From an uncultured Pelagibacteraceae bacterium (lineage in GTDB: Bacteria; Pseudomonadota; Alphaproteobacteria; Pelagibacterales; Pelagibacteraceae): a stretch of DNA of 64,000 bases. The notes under the pieces are model-generated. The model had not been told where the DNA came from. It ran no database searches and was given only the letters and a program-made list of their open reading frames with translations. The position numbers and the translations under genes were made by a program. Every line of letters begins with the position of its first letter. Within the stretch, counting starts at the first letter, position 1. The stretch lies in contig CACFAI010000002.1 in assembly GCA_902564265.1 (NCBI GenBank), forward strand, positions 1-64,000, in the 5' to 3' direction. Below are positions 37,474 through 48,397 of the stretch, piece by piece.

Positions 37474-38676
37474 CTATTTTACTCTGCCGTATACATCCTG
37501 ATATCTAACAATATCTGTTTCTTTAAGGATTGAGCCTATTTGTGCTTCTATAATTTTTACTGGTTTTTTAAATGGATTTTCAACTCTATGAACAGCTCCT
37601 AATGGAATATAAATAGTTTCACCAGGTTTCTTTAAGAATTTACTTTTATTTAGAGTTATTCTTGGAATTCCATGAGTAACTACCCAGTGTTCTGCTCTAT
37701 GGAAATGTTTTTGAAGACTTAAAATACCTTTAGATTTCACATACAATTCTTTAATTAAGAATTCTTTGCCTTTAAATAAGTTTGTGTAGCTGCCCCATGG
37801 TCTATGAAATACGTTTTTCTTTTTAAAATATCTATTTTTAATCTTTCCGTACATTTTGCATATTTCTTTCCAGCTCCCTAGATCTGACCATGGAATATCA
37901 AGCTTGATCGCATTAATATTTTTAGTTTTCTCTAGTATCGCATAATCAAACGATTTTGCTGTAGCTTTAGAAAATGATTGTTTATTTAAATAATACACAT
38001 TGCTTTTATATTTAGCTTTTATTACAGCTTTGTTACAGTTTCGAAAAATATTAGGCTGATATTTCTTAAAATTATTAATAATTGAGTCTTTTCTCAAAAA
38101 AAACATCCCAGAATTCCAATAACCCTTTTGTTTAATTACTTGCTTTGCCTTAGCTACTTTTGGTTTTTCAATAAATCTAGTGACTTTATTAATGTTCTTT
38201 TTTTTCTTGGTAATGAAATATCCGTATTCACTAGAAGGGCTTGTGGGTTTTATTCCAAAAATAAATACGTTTTTTTCGTCTAAATTTGACTTATTTTTAT
38301 TAATAGCTGTTATTAGTTTATTTGGCTTTTCAATTAAATGATCTGCAGCAAAATACATTAAAGGCTGGTTATATGGGACATCTTTAATTAATGCTGATGC
38401 TAAAATTGCTGGAGCAGTATTCTTTTTTGCTGGCTCTAAAATAATCTTATACTTTTTAATTTTACTTTTCTTTAAAGCCTTTTTTACATCCCTAAGATAT
38501 TTTGAATTAGTGCTAATAATTGGATAGTCAAAAACTTTACTTTTAACTCTTTCAAAAGTTTTGTTAATTAAAGTCCAACCGCCAAAATCTATGAACTGTT
38601 TTGCTTGATGTTTAGATTTTTTAGGCCACAGTCTAGTACCTGCTCCTCCGCATAGAATAACTGGTCTAATTTTCAT
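37474..38676 (-). CDS. manC: Mannose-1-phosphate guanylyltransferase
   Basis: This 400-aa protein makes GDP-mannose from GTP and mannose-1-phosphate. The N-terminal nucleotidyltransferase shows VILCGGAGTRLWP and FIEKPKVAKAKQ, while the C-terminal cupin region has RPWGSY, LQKHFHRAEHWVVTHG and YIPLGAVHRVENP. It is shorter than bifunctional PMI-GMP enzymes (about 460-480 aa), so isomerase activity is uncertain. It overlaps ilvD by one base. Confidence 0.9.
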   Translation of the reverse strand: MKIRPVILCGGAGTRLWPKKSKHQAKQFIDFGGWTLINKTFERVKSKVFDYPIISTNSKYLRDVKKALKKSKIKKYKIILEPAKKNTAPAILASALIKDVPYNQPLMYFAADHLIEKPNKLITAINKNKSNLDEKNVFIFGIKPTSPSSEYGYFITKKKKNINKVTRFIEKPKVAKAKQVIKQKGYWNSGMFFLRKDSIINNFKKYQPNIFRNCNKAVIKAKYKSNVYYLNKQSFSKATAKSFDYAILEKTKNINAIKLDIPWSDLGSWKEICKMYGKIKNRYFKKKNVFHRPWGSYTNLFKGKEFLIKELYVKSKGILSLQKHFHRAEHWVVTHGIPRITLNKSKFLKKPGETIYIPLGAVHRVENPFKKPVKIIEAQIGSILKETDIVRYQDVYGRVK

Positions 38677-40394
38677 TAAATATCAGCGTATGTTCTAACC
38701 TCTTCTTTTGCTCCAGGGTGCGTAGGTGCACCTAGATAAGCTGGACCAACTGTTTGTGCATACTTCCAAAGTGTTCCATTACCAAAATTAATTTTCTTTG
38801 GTTTCCATTTCTTTCTTCTTTTCGCTAATTCTTTTCTAGATAAACGAACATTAATTGTACCCTTCTTAGCATCTAAATCTATGATGTCTCCATTCTTAAG
38901 TAAAGCTATTGGTCCTCCAACTGATGCTTCAGGTCCTACATGACCTATACAAAATCCTCTCGTCGCACCTGAAAATCTTCCATCAGTTATAAGTGCAACT
39001 TTTTCACCTTTACCTTGTCCATAAATTGCTCCAGTTGTTTGAAGCATTTCTCTCATACCTGGTCCACCTTTAGGTCCCTCGTATCTTATAATTATAATAT
39101 CACCGTCTTTATACTTTTTGTTTTTAACTGCTTTATAAGCAGCCTCTTCTGTATCAAAGCATCTTGCTTTACCTGTGAATTGTAATTTCTTTAATCCAGC
39201 GACTTTAACAATTGCTCCATCGGGTGCTAAATTTCCTTTTAAACCAACAACACCTCCATCAGGAGACAATGGTTGGTTATGTGTTCTCATAACTTTTTGA
39301 TTTTTATTAAACTTAACGTTTTTTAAATTTTGTCTCATTGTTTTACCTGTAACTGTCATACAATCTCCATGTATGTAACCACCATCTAATAAAGTTTTTA
39401 AAAGCATTGGAACTCCACCTGCTTTCCACATATCTTTTGCAACGTATTTTCCACCAGGTTTTAAGTCTGCAAGATAAGGTGTTTTCTTAAATATTCTTGC
39501 AACATCCATTAAATCAAATTTAATTCCTGCTTCATTTGCAAGTGCAGGTAAATGTAAAGCAGCATTAGTTGATCCACCTGTTGCAGCAACAATTGTTGCA
39601 GCGTTTTCTAAAGATTTTTTTGTAACAATGTCTCTTGGTCTAATGTTTTTTGCCAATAAATTCATTACTGCCTTACCACTTTTTAAAGCATAAGAATCTC
39701 TTTGTGTGTATGGCGCTGGTGTTCCAGCTGAATATGGTAATGCTAATCCTATTGCCTCAGATACACATGCCATAGTATTTGCTGTAAATTGTCCTCCGCA
39801 AGCTCCAGCACTTGGACAAGCTTTTAATTCTAGTTTTCTCAATGCATGTGCTGACATTTTTCCTGAAGAAAATTTTCCAACTCCTTCAAATACATCAACA
39901 ACTGTTACATCTTTTCCGTTAAATCTACCGGGTAATATTGAACCACCATAAATAAAGACACTTGGTACATTTAATCTTACCATTGCCATCATTAAGCCTG
40001 GTAAAGATTTATCACATCCTGCAACGCCAACTAAAGCGTCATAACAATGTCCTCTAACAGTTAATTCAGTTGAATCTGCAATTACATCTCGTGAAATCAA
40101 TGAAGATTTCATTCCTTCATGACCCATTGCTATTCCATCTGTAACCGTAATCGTACAAAATTCTCTTGGTGTACCCCCTGCTTGATGAACTCCTTTTTTA
40201 ACCGACTGAGCCTGTCTCATTAAAGCAATATTACAAGGAGCTGCCTCGTTCCATGTTGAAACAACACCTACGAAAGGTTTTGCTACATCTTTTTCGGTCA
40301 GATCCATTGCATAATAAAAGGACCTTTGTGGAGCCTTATCGGGTCCTAAAGATGTGTGTCTACTTGGTAATTTCTTCTTATTAAATTTCTTCAT
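38676..40394 (-). CDS. ilvD: Dihydroxy-acid dehydratase
   Basis: IlvD is the Fe-S dehydratase making branched-chain 2-keto acids for valine, isoleucine and leucine. The 572-aa protein contains cluster cysteines in [22 protein letters not shown] and [13 protein letters not shown], plus [20 protein letters not shown]. It is coupled (TAATG) to valS, so synthesis and tRNA charging of valine may be co-transcribed. Confidence 0.95.
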   Translation of the reverse strand: MKKFNKKKLPSRHTSLGPDKAPQRSFYYAMDLTEKDVAKPFVGVVSTWNEAAPCNIALMRQAQSVKKGVHQAGGTPREFCTITVTDGIAMGHEGMKSSLISRDVIADSTELTVRGHCYDALVGVAGCDKSLPGLMMAMVRLNVPSVFIYGGSILPGRFNGKDVTVVDVFEGVGKFSSGKMSAHALRKLELKACPSAGACGGQFTANTMACVSEAIGLALPYSAGTPAPYTQRDSYALKSGKAVMNLLAKNIRPRDIVTKKSLENAATIVAATGGSTNAALHLPALANEAGIKFDLMDVARIFKKTPYLADLKPGGKYVAKDMWKAGGVPMLLKTLLDGGYIHGDCMTVTGKTMRQNLKNVKFNKNQKVMRTHNQPLSPDGGVVGLKGNLAPDGAIVKVAGLKKLQFTGKARCFDTEEAAYKAVKNKKYKDGDIIIIRYEGPKGGPGMREMLQTTGAIYGQGKGEKVALITDGRFSGATRGFCIGHVGPEASVGGPIALLKNGDIIDLDAKKGTINVRLSRKELAKRRKKWKPKKINFGNGTLWKYAQTVGPAYLGAPTHPGAKEEVRTYADI

Positions 40395-43012
40395 TATAAA
40401 CCTTTTATAGTGATTGATATTTTATCAATATCTTTTTTTAAATTACTATAGTTATTTTTTTCCTGATCAACAATATTTTTTGGCGCTCTTTCTACAAAAC
40501 TTTTGTTAGAAAGTCTTTTCGATATACCATCTAACTCACTTTGGTATTTTTGCTGTCTTTTTAGAAGGTTTTCTTTGATCAAAGAGAGATCTATTGATTG
40601 ATCAAAATATATCTTAAAAATATCCCCTTTGATGACTAAGTTTGCTGACGCTTTATCTTTATCGGTATCTAGGAAGCTATTTATTCTACCAAGTCTTTTT
40701 AAAACAGTTTGATTTTTTTTGATAAATAATTGATCGTTTTTAGATAAGGTCGAAATAGACATATCTACAAAAGAGCCTGGGCTCACATTTAATTCATTTT
40801 TAAATGCTCTAAGTTGGCTTATTAAATTGATTATATTTTCTACTTCCTTAATTTGTTTGTCTTTATTTGCTTTTTTATTCGACCAATTAGCAAACATTAG
40901 ATAATTTTTTGGTTTATCTAGCTTATTTTTTAACCATAATTCCTCTGTAATAAACGGAATGAATGGATGTAAAAGAATTAAAATTTGTTTAAAGACGTAA
41001 CTTAGGGTCTGTTTTACCTCTGAAATTGATGACTTTTCTTTTGAGTTTAATATAGTTTTAGATAGCTCTACATACCAATCACAATATGAATGCCATACAA
41101 ATTGGTAAATGTTTCTTGCTGCTTCATCAAACCTATAATCATTTATATTCTTTTCAATAAGTTTACTTACTGTGTTTAATTCTGAAATAATCCATTTATT
41201 TATATTTAATTTTACTTTTGGCTCCTTTTTAGACTTTGAAAAATCACACTTATTCATGGCCAGAAAGTTGTTTGCATTCCAAAGCTTATTAAGAAAATTT
41301 CTATAACCTTTCACTCGATCTTCAGATAATTTTACGTCTCTTCCTGGTGATGCCATTGATAGCAAAGTAAATCTTAATGCATCTGCACTATATTTATCTA
41401 TCAATATTAAAGGATCAATTACATTACCTTTTGACTTAGACATTTTTTGTCCTTTTTCATCTCTTACCAATGCATGAACATAAATTTCTTTAAATGGTTG
41501 TTTATTTAAAAACTCCATTCCAAACATCATCATTCTAGCTACCCAAAAAAAGATAATGTCAAAACCTGTTACTAAAACTGATGTTGGGTAAAACTTTTTT
41601 AGATATTCATTTTTATTAGGCCACCCAAGAGTTGCAAAAGCCCATAATCCTGATGAGAACCATGTGTCTAAAACATCTTCATCTCTAACTAATTCTACAT
41701 CTTTCTTATATTTTTTTTTAGCTAGTTTTTTTGCTTCTTTATAATTTGATGCAACAAATATTTTTTTATCAGGTCCATACCAAGCTGGTATTTGATGGCC
41801 CCACCAAAGTTGTCTTGATATACACCAAGGTTCAATATTATTCATCCATTGGAAATAAGTCTTTGACCAATTAGGAGGAAAAAATTTTGTTTTTTTATTC
41901 TTTACAATCTTCTTTGCTTTTACTGATAATTTTTTTGCATCTGCAAACCATTGCTCTGTAAGATACGGTTCAATTACAGAGTTAGATCTATCCCCATAAG
42001 GAACTTTATTTTTAATGTTTTCTTCTTTAATAAGCTTGTCACTGAGGTCATTTAAGATTTTTTTTCTTGCTTCAAATCTATCTAAACCTACATAATCACT
42101 AGGTGCATTTTCGTTTATCTTCCCGTCCTCTGTGAAAATATTTATAATTTCCAATTTATTTCTTTTACCTACATCATAGTCATTAAAATCATGTGCTGGA
42201 GTAATTTTAACTGCACCAGAACCTTGCTCTGGATCAGCGTAATCATCTTGAATAATTTTTATTTTTCTCCCTGTTATTGGTAAAACTACATTTTTACCTA
42301 CTAAATTAGTATACCTTTCATCTTTAGGATTAACAGCAACTGCAGTGTCTCCTAGCATTGTTTCTGGTCTTGTTGTTGCAATAGTTATAAATTCTGAACT
42401 ATTTTCAATTTGATAATTGATATAATAAAGTTTTGAATTTACTTCTCTTTGATCAACTTCTAAGTCAGATATAGCTGTTTTTAAAACAGTATCCCAGTTA
42501 ACTAATTTTTTAGATTTATAAATAAGACCTTTGTTATAAAGATCTATGAAAACTTTAATAACTGATGCAGATAGGTTTTTATCCATTGTGAAGGCATTCC
42601 TGGACCAATCACATGAACATCCAAGTTTTTTGAGTTGATTGATGATGATATCGCCATATTCTTTTTTCCAATCCCAAACTTTTTTAATAAAAGCTTCTCT
42701 GCCAATTGATTGTTTATCAATATTTTCACTTTCAAGCTTTCTTTCGACTAAAGCTTGCGTTGCAATTCCAGCATGATCAGTTCCTGGTTGCCATAAAGTT
42801 TCAAAATTATTCATTCTGTGAAATCTTATTAGTAAATCCTGAATTGTATTGTTTAATGCATGACCCATATGAAGACTTCCAGTGACATTTGGAGGTGGAA
42901 TTACAATAGAATACTTTTTTTTATTTTTTTTGGGTTTAAAGAGACCTTTTTTTTCCCAATAAGAGTAAATCTTATTTTCTACTTTAGAATGTGTATATTT
43001 TTCTGAACTCAT
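40394..43012 (-). CDS. valS: Valyl-tRNA synthetase
   Basis: This 872-aa class I synthetase has the HIGH motif as [15 protein letters not shown], an editing domain ([20 protein letters not shown]), the tryptophan-rich [20 protein letters not shown] (quoted in part), the KMSKS loop [14 protein letters not shown] and a C-terminal coiled coil. It is a housekeeping gene at the head of valS-ilvD-manC-phoR. Confidence 0.97.
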   Translation of the reverse strand: MSSEKYTHSKVENKIYSYWEKKGLFKPKKNKKKYSIVIPPPNVTGSLHMGHALNNTIQDLLIRFHRMNNFETLWQPGTDHAGIATQALVERKLESENIDKQSIGREAFIKKVWDWKKEYGDIIINQLKKLGCSCDWSRNAFTMDKNLSASVIKVFIDLYNKGLIYKSKKLVNWDTVLKTAISDLEVDQREVNSKLYYINYQIENSSEFITIATTRPETMLGDTAVAVNPKDERYTNLVGKNVVLPITGRKIKIIQDDYADPEQGSGAVKITPAHDFNDYDVGKRNKLEIINIFTEDGKINENAPSDYVGLDRFEARKKILNDLSDKLIKEENIKNKVPYGDRSNSVIEPYLTEQWFADAKKLSVKAKKIVKNKKTKFFPPNWSKTYFQWMNNIEPWCISRQLWWGHQIPAWYGPDKKIFVASNYKEAKKLAKKKYKKDVELVRDEDVLDTWFSSGLWAFATLGWPNKNEYLKKFYPTSVLVTGFDIIFFWVARMMMFGMEFLNKQPFKEIYVHALVRDEKGQKMSKSKGNVIDPLILIDKYSADALRFTLLSMASPGRDVKLSEDRVKGYRNFLNKLWNANNFLAMNKCDFSKSKKEPKVKLNINKWIISELNTVSKLIEKNINDYRFDEAARNIYQFVWHSYCDWYVELSKTILNSKEKSSISEVKQTLSYVFKQILILLHPFIPFITEELWLKNKLDKPKNYLMFANWSNKKANKDKQIKEVENIINLISQLRAFKNELNVSPGSFVDMSISTLSKNDQLFIKKNQTVLKRLGRINSFLDTDKDKASANLVIKGDIFKIYFDQSIDLSLIKENLLKRQQKYQSELDGISKRLSNKSFVERAPKNIVDQEKNNYSNLKKDIDKISITIKGL

Positions 43013-43113
43013 TGGTGTTTATAGTTTATAATTCAATAAACGTATTTAACAATAAACAAATTCTGATTGAATTTGATAGAATATTTCATATATAAACATC
43101 TTATAAATTGTTT

Positions 43114-43119
43114 TATAAC
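43114..43119 (+). promoter_or_regulatory. Possible -10 element for tRNA-Cys/tRNA-Asn
   Basis: TATAAC lies 10 bp before the first base of tRNA-Cys, correct spacing for a start about 4 bp upstream of the mature tRNA. No good -35 is visible at 16-18 bp. Confidence 0.35.
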
Positions 43120-43129
43120 CAGATTTATC

Positions 43130-43203
43130 GGTAACGTGGCGGAATGGTTACGCAGAGGATTGCAAATCCTTGTATCCCGGTTCGATTCCGGGCGTTACCT
43201 CCA
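43130..43203 (+). tRNA. tRNA-Cys (GCA)
   Basis: Acceptor arms GGTAACG (43130-43136) and CGTTACC (43193-43199) pair, the anticodon loop reads TTGCAAA with anticodon GCA, and the T-arm contains GGTTCGATTCC. CCA is encoded at 43201-43203. Confidence 0.97.
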
Positions 43204-43254
43204 AAAAAAAGAGTTGTTTTCAAGTAAAAAAAAAGTAAGTTTTGATTTTTACAT

Positions 43255-43330
43255 TCCTCGGTAGCTCAGTTGGTAGAGCAGTTGACTGTTAATCAATTGG
43301 TCGCAGGTTCGAGTCCTGCCCGAGGAGCCA
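43255..43330 (+). tRNA. tRNA-Asn (GUU)
   Basis: Acceptor arms TCCTCGG (43255-43261) and CCGAGGA (43320-43326) pair, the D-arm contains TAGCTCAGTTGGTAGAGC, the anticodon loop carries GTT, and the T-arm contains GGTTCGAGTCC. CCA is encoded at 43328-43330. It lies 51 bp after tRNA-Cys and probably shares its transcript. Confidence 0.97.
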
Positions 43331-43332
43331 AA

Positions 43333-43704
43333 TTAACCAGTCTTTTGAATTCCAACGTTAAGTGATTGTAAATTTTTGCTAAATTTTATTTTCTGATCGT
43401 TAGTTAGCTCAGAATATACCTTAACTAAAAAATTATAGTTCACGTTCATGTGACCTTCTTTAATTTTATCAGCATTAATTAGGTATTCTGAAAAATCTTC
43501 AAAAAAATAATTTATCGGAACTTTTAAATAGTTCGACAACTGAAGTAATCTTATAGAACTTACTCCATTTGTGCCTTTTTCATATTTTTGAATTTGTTGG
43601 AATGTTACGTTGATTGCTTTTGCTACTTTTGTTTGTGTAAGACCTAGTGCCAGTCTTCTTAACTTAAGTTTATTACCTAAGTGTTTATTAAAATTATCTT
43701 CCAT
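43333..43704 (-). CDS. XRE-family transcriptional regulator
   Basis: This 123-aa protein has an N-terminal Cro/CI-type helix-turn-helix (about residues 8-65: LKLRRLALGLTQTKVAKAIN, then FQQIQKYEKGTNGVS) and a C-terminal helical region with SELTNDQKIKFSKNL. Regulators are scarce in streamlined genomes, so its targets would be of interest. The 5' leader contains ACCCCT, able to pair with AGGGGT at the ribosome-binding site. Its stop nearly abuts tRNA-Asn on the other strand. Confidence 0.87.
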   Translation of the reverse strand: MEDNFNKHLGNKLKLRRLALGLTQTKVAKAINVTFQQIQKYEKGTNGVSSIRLLQLSNYLKVPINYFFEDFSEYLINADKIKEGHMNVNYNFLVKVYSELTNDQKIKFSKNLQSLNVGIQKTG

Positions 43705-43708
43705 TAAG

Positions 43709-43748
43709 ACCCCTCTTAAAAAGAAAGATTGAACTCTATCCTAGGGGT
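43709..43748 (-). promoter_or_regulatory. Possible anti-Shine-Dalgarno stem before XRE gene
   Basis: On the minus-strand RNA, ACCCCT (43748-43743) is complementary to AGGGGT (43714-43709), which includes the likely ribosome-binding site just upstream of the ATG at 43704. The six-pair stem with a 28-base loop could hide the site and control translation. The pairing is visible; the regulatory role is inference. Confidence 0.35.
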
Positions 43749-43852
43749 TTATGCAAGCGGAAAAAAAATTTTTTTTGAGTGATTTTGAGGCTTGACATAT
43801 TAGAAAAGCTCTAAATTGCTTTTGAGAAATATACGAAAATACAACATTTTTC

Positions 43853-43867
43853 GCATGTCAGGCATGC
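43853..43867. repeat. Small palindrome after aapP
   Basis: GCATG and CATGC flank the five-base loop TCAGG, 6 bp beyond the aapP stop. It could be a weak terminator or RNA 3'-end for the aap operon, but the T-tail is short. Confidence 0.35.
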
Positions 43868-43872
43868 AAATT

Positions 43873-44607
43873 TTATAATATTTGACTTAAGAAAAGTTTC
43901 GTTCTGTCACTTTTTGGGTTTGCAAAAAATTCTTTTGTAGTATTTTTTTCAACTATCATACCTTCATCCATAAAAATAACTTCATCAGCCACTTCTTTTG
44001 CAAATCCCATTTCATGAGTTACAACAATCATCGTCATACCACCTTTTGCAAGGTTAACCATAGCATCTAAAACCTCTTTAATCATCTCAGGATCAAGCGC
44101 AGAGGTTGGTTCATCAAATAACATTATCTTAGGCTTCATGCACAAAGCTCTAGCAATTGCTGATCTTTGTTGTTGACCCCCAGATAATTGACCTGGGTAT
44201 TTATGTGCTTGGTCAGCTATTTGAACTTGTTCTAATTGTTGCATTGCAAGTTCTTCTGCTTGTTTTTTTGGCATCTTTTTTACCCAAATAGGTGCTAAAG
44301 TGCAGTTATCTAAAATAGATAAGTGCGGAAACAAATTAAATTGCTGAAAAACCATACCAACTTCAGCTCTGATTTGCTCAATATTTTTTGTATTTTCACT
44401 AAGTTCTGTTCCATCAACAATAATTTTACCTTCTTGGTGTTCTTCCAATCTATTTATACATCTGATCAAAGTTGATTTGCCAGAACCAGATGGGCCACAA
44501 ACAACTATTTTCTGTTTTTGTTGAACTTCTAAGTTAATATCTTTTAAAACTTGGAAATCACCAAACCATTTATTCACGTTTTCAATATTTATTATAGAAC
44601 TAGACAT
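43873..44607 (-). CDS. aapP: General L-amino acid ABC transporter ATP-binding protein
   Basis: This 244-aa ATPase has Walker [10 protein letters not shown], signature [14 protein letters not shown], Walker [16 protein letters not shown] and switch [14 protein letters not shown], all typical of polar amino-acid importers. It completes aapJ-aapQ-aapM-aapP and overlaps aapM by one base (TAATG). Confidence 0.95.
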   Translation of the reverse strand: MSSSIINIENVNKWFGDFQVLKDINLEVQQKQKIVVCGPSGSGKSTLIRCINRLEEHQEGKIIVDGTELSENTKNIEQIRAEVGMVFQQFNLFPHLSILDNCTLAPIWVKKMPKKQAEELAMQQLEQVQIADQAHKYPGQLSGGQQQRSAIARALCMKPKIMLFDEPTSALDPEMIKEVLDAMVNLAKGGMTMIVVTHEMGFAKEVADEVIFMDEGMIVEKNTTKEFFANPKSDRTKLFLSQIL

Positions 44608-45875
44608 TATCTTTCAGTTTTATATTTTTCCTCAAGGTTATAACTATATTTGCTCATTGCATAGCAAATTATCCAGAAAATTATTGCTGCGAAAATATAT
44701 CCTTCCATAGCAAAACCAAGCCATTTTGGATTTGTTTTGGCTAAGGCAAGCATTCCTGCAATTTCAGCTAAGCCAACTACAAATATTAATGGTGTATCTT
44801 TAACTAATGCTAAAAATGTATTTGCAATTCCGGGAATTACTAATTTTAAAGCTTGTGGTAATATTACAAAAATATGCATTTTCCAATATCCCATTCCTAA
44901 AGATTTTGCTGCATCGTATTGACCTCTAGGTAGAGCTTGTAAACCGCCTCTAATAACTTCAGCACAGTATGCCGCTTCAAACAAAGTTATAGCTATTATT
45001 ACTCTTACTAATTTATCCATGAAGAAATCTTGAGGTAAAAACATTGGAAACATTACTGATGACATAAATAATACTGTTATTAACGGAACTCCTCTCCAAA
45101 ATTCGATGTAACCAACTGAAATATATCTTATTGCTGGTAGATTAGATCTTCTTCCTAATGCCAAGATCATTCCAAGTGGAAAACAGAAAATTAAACAAAA
45201 AAATGAGACAATAAACGTTAAAGATAAACCACCCCAAGCTCCAGTTTCTACCCAAACTAAACCAAATGCTCCACCTGAAATCAAATAATAGATTATTAAG
45301 AAAGCAATTATTGGATAGATCACTACATAATATAAAGCTAAGTATTTTTTTAAATTTTCTTTAAAAAAGTAACCAACAAAACCGAGTCCTATAACTAATA
45401 AAAATGCAGAATTAATTCTCCAATGGAGTTCATTAGGGTACATTCCATACATAAATCTCTTAAACCAAACTTTTATGTAGGTCCAACAAGCGCCTGTGCC
45501 TGTACATGCCTCTTTTGTGTCACCAGAAATATTAGCATCCAATACCATCCAACTTAATGCTGGAGGAAAAGCTTTTAAAATAGCAAAAGTTATAAAAAGT
45601 GTAAGAAATGCATTGAAGTTAGTTGTATTAATATTCTTATTAAGAGAGTCTAAAAATTTATATCCACTGTATTCTGTTCTTAAATAAGACAAACCTAAAA
45701 AACCAAGAATTAAAGGGAAAAAAATACTCAAATTTCCTGGTAAAGAACCACTAATATTAATTCTAAAAAAGGAATTTAAAAACACATCAAGAATACTTAA
45801 GATTAATAAAGCGCTTCCAATGTAAATATTAGTCATTTGGTTTTGGCTTTTAATTCTATTTAAACTCAAATTCAT
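44607..45875 (-). CDS. aapM: General L-amino acid ABC transporter permease AapM
   Basis: This 422-aa permease has multiple membrane segments and a long periplasmic insert with [14 protein letters not shown], typical of AapM/BztC. The EAA loop is [20 protein letters not shown]. Its partner AapQ is encoded 2 bp upstream. Confidence 0.94.
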   Translation of the reverse strand: MNLSLNRIKSQNQMTNIYIGSALLILSILDVFLNSFFRINISGSLPGNLSIFFPLILGFLGLSYLRTEYSGYKFLDSLNKNINTTNFNAFLTLFITFAILKAFPPALSWMVLDANISGDTKEACTGTGACWTYIKVWFKRFMYGMYPNELHWRINSAFLLVIGLGFVGYFFKENLKKYLALYYVVIYPIIAFLIIYYLISGGAFGLVWVETGAWGGLSLTFIVSFFCLIFCFPLGMILALGRRSNLPAIRYISVGYIEFWRGVPLITVLFMSSVMFPMFLPQDFFMDKLVRVIIAITLFEAAYCAEVIRGGLQALPRGQYDAAKSLGMGYWKMHIFVILPQALKLVIPGIANTFLALVKDTPLIFVVGLAEIAGMLALAKTNPKWLGFAMEGYIFAAIIFWIICYAMSKYSYNLEEKYKTER

Positions 45876-45877
45876 TT

Positions 45878-47029
45878 TTATTTTTCCTTAATTTCTATTC
45901 GTTTATTGTACCAATTCATTAATGCAGCGATTGCTAAACTAATTGATAAATAAGTTAACATCGTAATACCAACAATTTCTATCGCTTTACCTGTTTGCAT
46001 CAAAGCTGTTCCTGCAAAAACTAAAACTAAATCTGGATATGCTATAGCAGCTGCTAAAGATGAATTTTTTGTTAAATTTAAATATTGATTTGTTGTTGGT
46101 GGAATAATAATTCTTAATGCTTGTGGCATTATAACTAATTTTAAAATTTGATTAGGTGTTAGACCAACCGAAGCAGCAGCTTCTTTTTGGCCCTTACTTA
46201 TACCTTGAATTCCAGCTCTTACACATTCAGCTACGAAAGTTGATGTATAAAGTGAAAGTGCTAAAACTAAAGCTATCAATTCAGGTGGTAATGCAATTCC
46301 ACCCTCAAAAATAAATGATGTTTGTGCTAATTGTTTTAAAACTGGCATCTCAAAATCAAGGGTTACTCCCCCAATTAAAAATGAAAATAATGGCAAAATA
46401 GTAATTAAAGCTAAAGATATATATAAAACAGGTAATTGTTTACCCTCTCTTTCTTGAATTTTTCTTGCATAAATTCTTATAAAGATAATAGCTACAATCG
46501 CAGCTATTAAACATGACATAAATACATTTAAATTTTCCCAAATCATAGAGGGAATGTAATAACCTTTAATGGTCATATAAGTTACACCGAACCAAGGCTG
46601 AGCATTTTCAGGTAAAGGTAATGCTCTTAATGCAGCATAATACCAAAAAAATATTTGTAATAATAACGGTATATTTCTAAAGAACTCTACATACCATGCT
46701 GCTGAATTTTTTATTAAGAAATTTTGTGATAGTCTGGCAACACCAATTATAACTCCTAAAATAGTACAAAATATTATACCCAAAAAAGATACTAAAAGTG
46801 TATTTAGTAATGCTACTACATAGGCCCAAAGGTAAGAATCCTGACCATCATAGTCTAGCAAGGTGAATTGCATATCGAATGAAGCCTCTTGTGATAAAAA
46901 ACCAAAGCCAAAATCAATACCTCTATTATCCATATTGACTTGTGCATTAATTGTAAAAAAACCAAAAACAAAAATTACGAATAGGATAGTTAAAAGTTGA
47001 GGAAGAATTCTTTTAATTTTATTATTCAT
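45878..47029 (-). CDS. aapQ: General L-amino acid ABC transporter permease AapQ
   Basis: This 383-aa permease resembles AapQ/BztB, with YVEFFRNIPLLLQIFFWY in the first half and an EAA loop ISKGQKEAAASVGLTPNQIL. It forms the channel with AapM. It lies after the terminator-like hairpin that follows aapJ. Confidence 0.94.
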   Translation of the reverse strand: MNNKIKRILPQLLTILFVIFVFGFFTINAQVNMDNRGIDFGFGFLSQEASFDMQFTLLDYDGQDSYLWAYVVALLNTLLVSFLGIIFCTILGVIIGVARLSQNFLIKNSAAWYVEFFRNIPLLLQIFFWYYAALRALPLPENAQPWFGVTYMTIKGYYIPSMIWENLNVFMSCLIAAIVAIIFIRIYARKIQEREGKQLPVLYISLALITILPLFSFLIGGVTLDFEMPVLKQLAQTSFIFEGGIALPPELIALVLALSLYTSTFVAECVRAGIQGISKGQKEAAASVGLTPNQILKLVIMPQALRIIIPPTTNQYLNLTKNSSLAAAIAYPDLVLVFAGTALMQTGKAIEIVGITMLTYLSISLAIAALMNWYNKRIEIKEK

Positions 47030-47050
47030 TTGAACGTATAATAAAAAAAA

Positions 47051-47070
47051 GGGCTAGATAAATCTAGCCC
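47051..47070 (-). terminator. Intrinsic terminator between aapJ and aapQ
   Basis: GGGCTAG and CTAGCCC form a seven-pair G+C-rich stem around ATAAAT. On the minus strand it is followed by a run of eight T. It lies between the binding-protein gene and its permeases, the same layout as pstS/pstC, and would lower permease expression relative to AapJ. Confidence 0.8.
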
Positions 47071-47092
47071 TTTTTAAGTATTTTAAGATGAA

Positions 47093-48130
47093 TTATCTTG
47101 CTGGTGGAACGTATAAAATTCCGCCTTTTGTCCATAATTGATTTGGACCTCTATCTGGTAAAATACCTGTGTCAGCTATATTTCTCTTGTAGCTTTCACC
47201 GTAGTTACCAACTTGCTTAATAATTCTTAGGTTCCACTCGTTATCTAAACCAAAAGCAGCGCCCATCTCACCTTCTGCACCAACAAGTCTTTTGATTTGT
47301 GGGTTATCAGAAGTTTTCATTGAATCTGCGTTAGCTGAAGTAATACCGTATTCTTCTGCTTCGATCATAGTATTTAATGACCATCTTACGATATCTTCCC
47401 AAACAGCATCACCTTGTCTTACAACCGGTCCTAAAGGCTCTTTAGAAATAGTTTCTGGAAGAACAATGTGCTCATCTGGATTCTTCATTTTAGTTCTTTG
47501 AGCAGCTAATCCTGATTTATCAGTTGTGTAAGTATCACATCTACCTGCATCGTAAGCAGCTACGACTTCGTCTGCTTTTTCGAATGCTACTGGCTCATAA
47601 GAAATTCCTCTTGAATTAAAGAAGTCTCTCATATTTAGCTCAGTTGTTGTACCAATGTTTGTACAAGCTGAGATACCATTTTTAAACTGATCTACTGACG
47701 TAATTCCAGAGCTTTTTCTTACCATAAAACCTTGACCATCGTAAAAGTTTACACCTACGAAAGTAAGACCAATGTCAGCGTCTCTAGAAAGTGTCCAAGT
47801 AGTATTTCTTGCTAGTACATCAATTTCACCTGAAGTAAGTGCAGTAAATCTTTCTTTCGCACTTAGTGGAGTGAACTTAACTTTATTAGCATCACCTAGT
47901 ACAGCAGCTGCTACTGCTCTACATACGTCAACGTCGATACCTGTCCAATTTCCAGATGCATCAGCATTTGAAAATCCAGGAAGACCTTGTGAAACACCAC
48001 ATCTAACAAAACCCTTCTTCTGAGTGTTTTTTAGAGTTTTTGACTTTTTAGCCATTGCTTCTGTTGTAAATGCAAACAGCACAGCAATCATAGCAAATAA
48101 AGAAGTCAATTGTTTTAAATGTTTAAACAT
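47093..48130 (-). CDS. aapJ: General L-amino acid-binding periplasmic protein AapJ
   Basis: This 345-aa solute-binding protein has a signal peptide (cleavage near TEAMA-KK), the N-terminal VRCGVSQGLPGFSNADASG motif, WTGIDVDVCRAVAAAV and ARNTTWTLSRD, features of AapJ/BztA. Its codons look less A+T-biased than its neighbours, which suits very high expression, as reported for binding proteins in SAR11. The ATG is preceded by an AGAGGA site and a long leader with a hairpin. Confidence 0.96.
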   Translation of the reverse strand: MFKHLKQLTSLFAMIAVLFAFTTEAMAKKSKTLKNTQKKGFVRCGVSQGLPGFSNADASGNWTGIDVDVCRAVAAAVLGDANKVKFTPLSAKERFTALTSGEIDVLARNTTWTLSRDADIGLTFVGVNFYDGQGFMVRKSSGITSVDQFKNGISACTNIGTTTELNMRDFFNSRGISYEPVAFEKADEVVAAYDAGRCDTYTTDKSGLAAQRTKMKNPDEHIVLPETISKEPLGPVVRQGDAVWEDIVRWSLNTMIEAEEYGITSANADSMKTSDNPQIKRLVGAEGEMGAAFGLDNEWNLRIIKQVGNYGESYKRNIADTGILPDRGPNQLWTKGGILYVPPAR

Positions 48131-48167
48131 ATATTTCCTCTTTTAGTTATTTATTTGTTAACAAATT

Positions 48168-48189
48168 AATTCAAAATTATTTTTGAATT
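48168..48189 (-). promoter_or_regulatory. Hairpin in the aapJ leader
   Basis: AATTCAAAA (48168-48176) and TTTTGAATT (48181-48189) are a perfect nine-base inverted repeat around a four-base loop, 37 bp upstream of the aapJ ATG. It lacks the G+C content of a terminator; a stabiliser of a highly expressed mRNA or a protein-binding site is possible. A weak promoter candidate (TTGATA/GGTAAT, 48278-48249 on the minus strand) lies farther upstream. Confidence 0.4.
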
Positions 48190-48293
48190 TATTTAGTTAA
48201 GCACTTAAATAAAAATTGATCAACTGTCTTTGATGTACATTTTGATGAATTACCGGATCTAAAAGAATCTATTATCAACCTCAGGTAGAATAG

Positions 48294-48370
48294 TGGCGCG
48301 CCCTGAAGGATTCGAACCTCCGACCCACGGTTTAGAAAACCGTTGCTCTATCCAGCTGAGCTAAGGGCGC
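48294..48370 (-). tRNA. tRNA-Arg (UCU)
   Basis: On the minus strand GCGCCCT (48370-48364) pairs with AGGGCGC, the D-arm contains TAGCTCAGCTGGATAGAGC, the anticodon loop is TTTCTAA with anticodon TCT, and the T-arm contains GGTTCGAATCC. CCA is encoded (48296-48294). It lies 27 bp after the trkH stop and before aapJ. Confidence 0.97.
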
Positions 48371-48397
48371 AGAATTAATAATATATATATTATTAAA

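Noticed and set aside
43067-43264. 65-codon ORF across tRNA-Cys
   Set aside because: It overlaps the tRNA and has no protein-like features.
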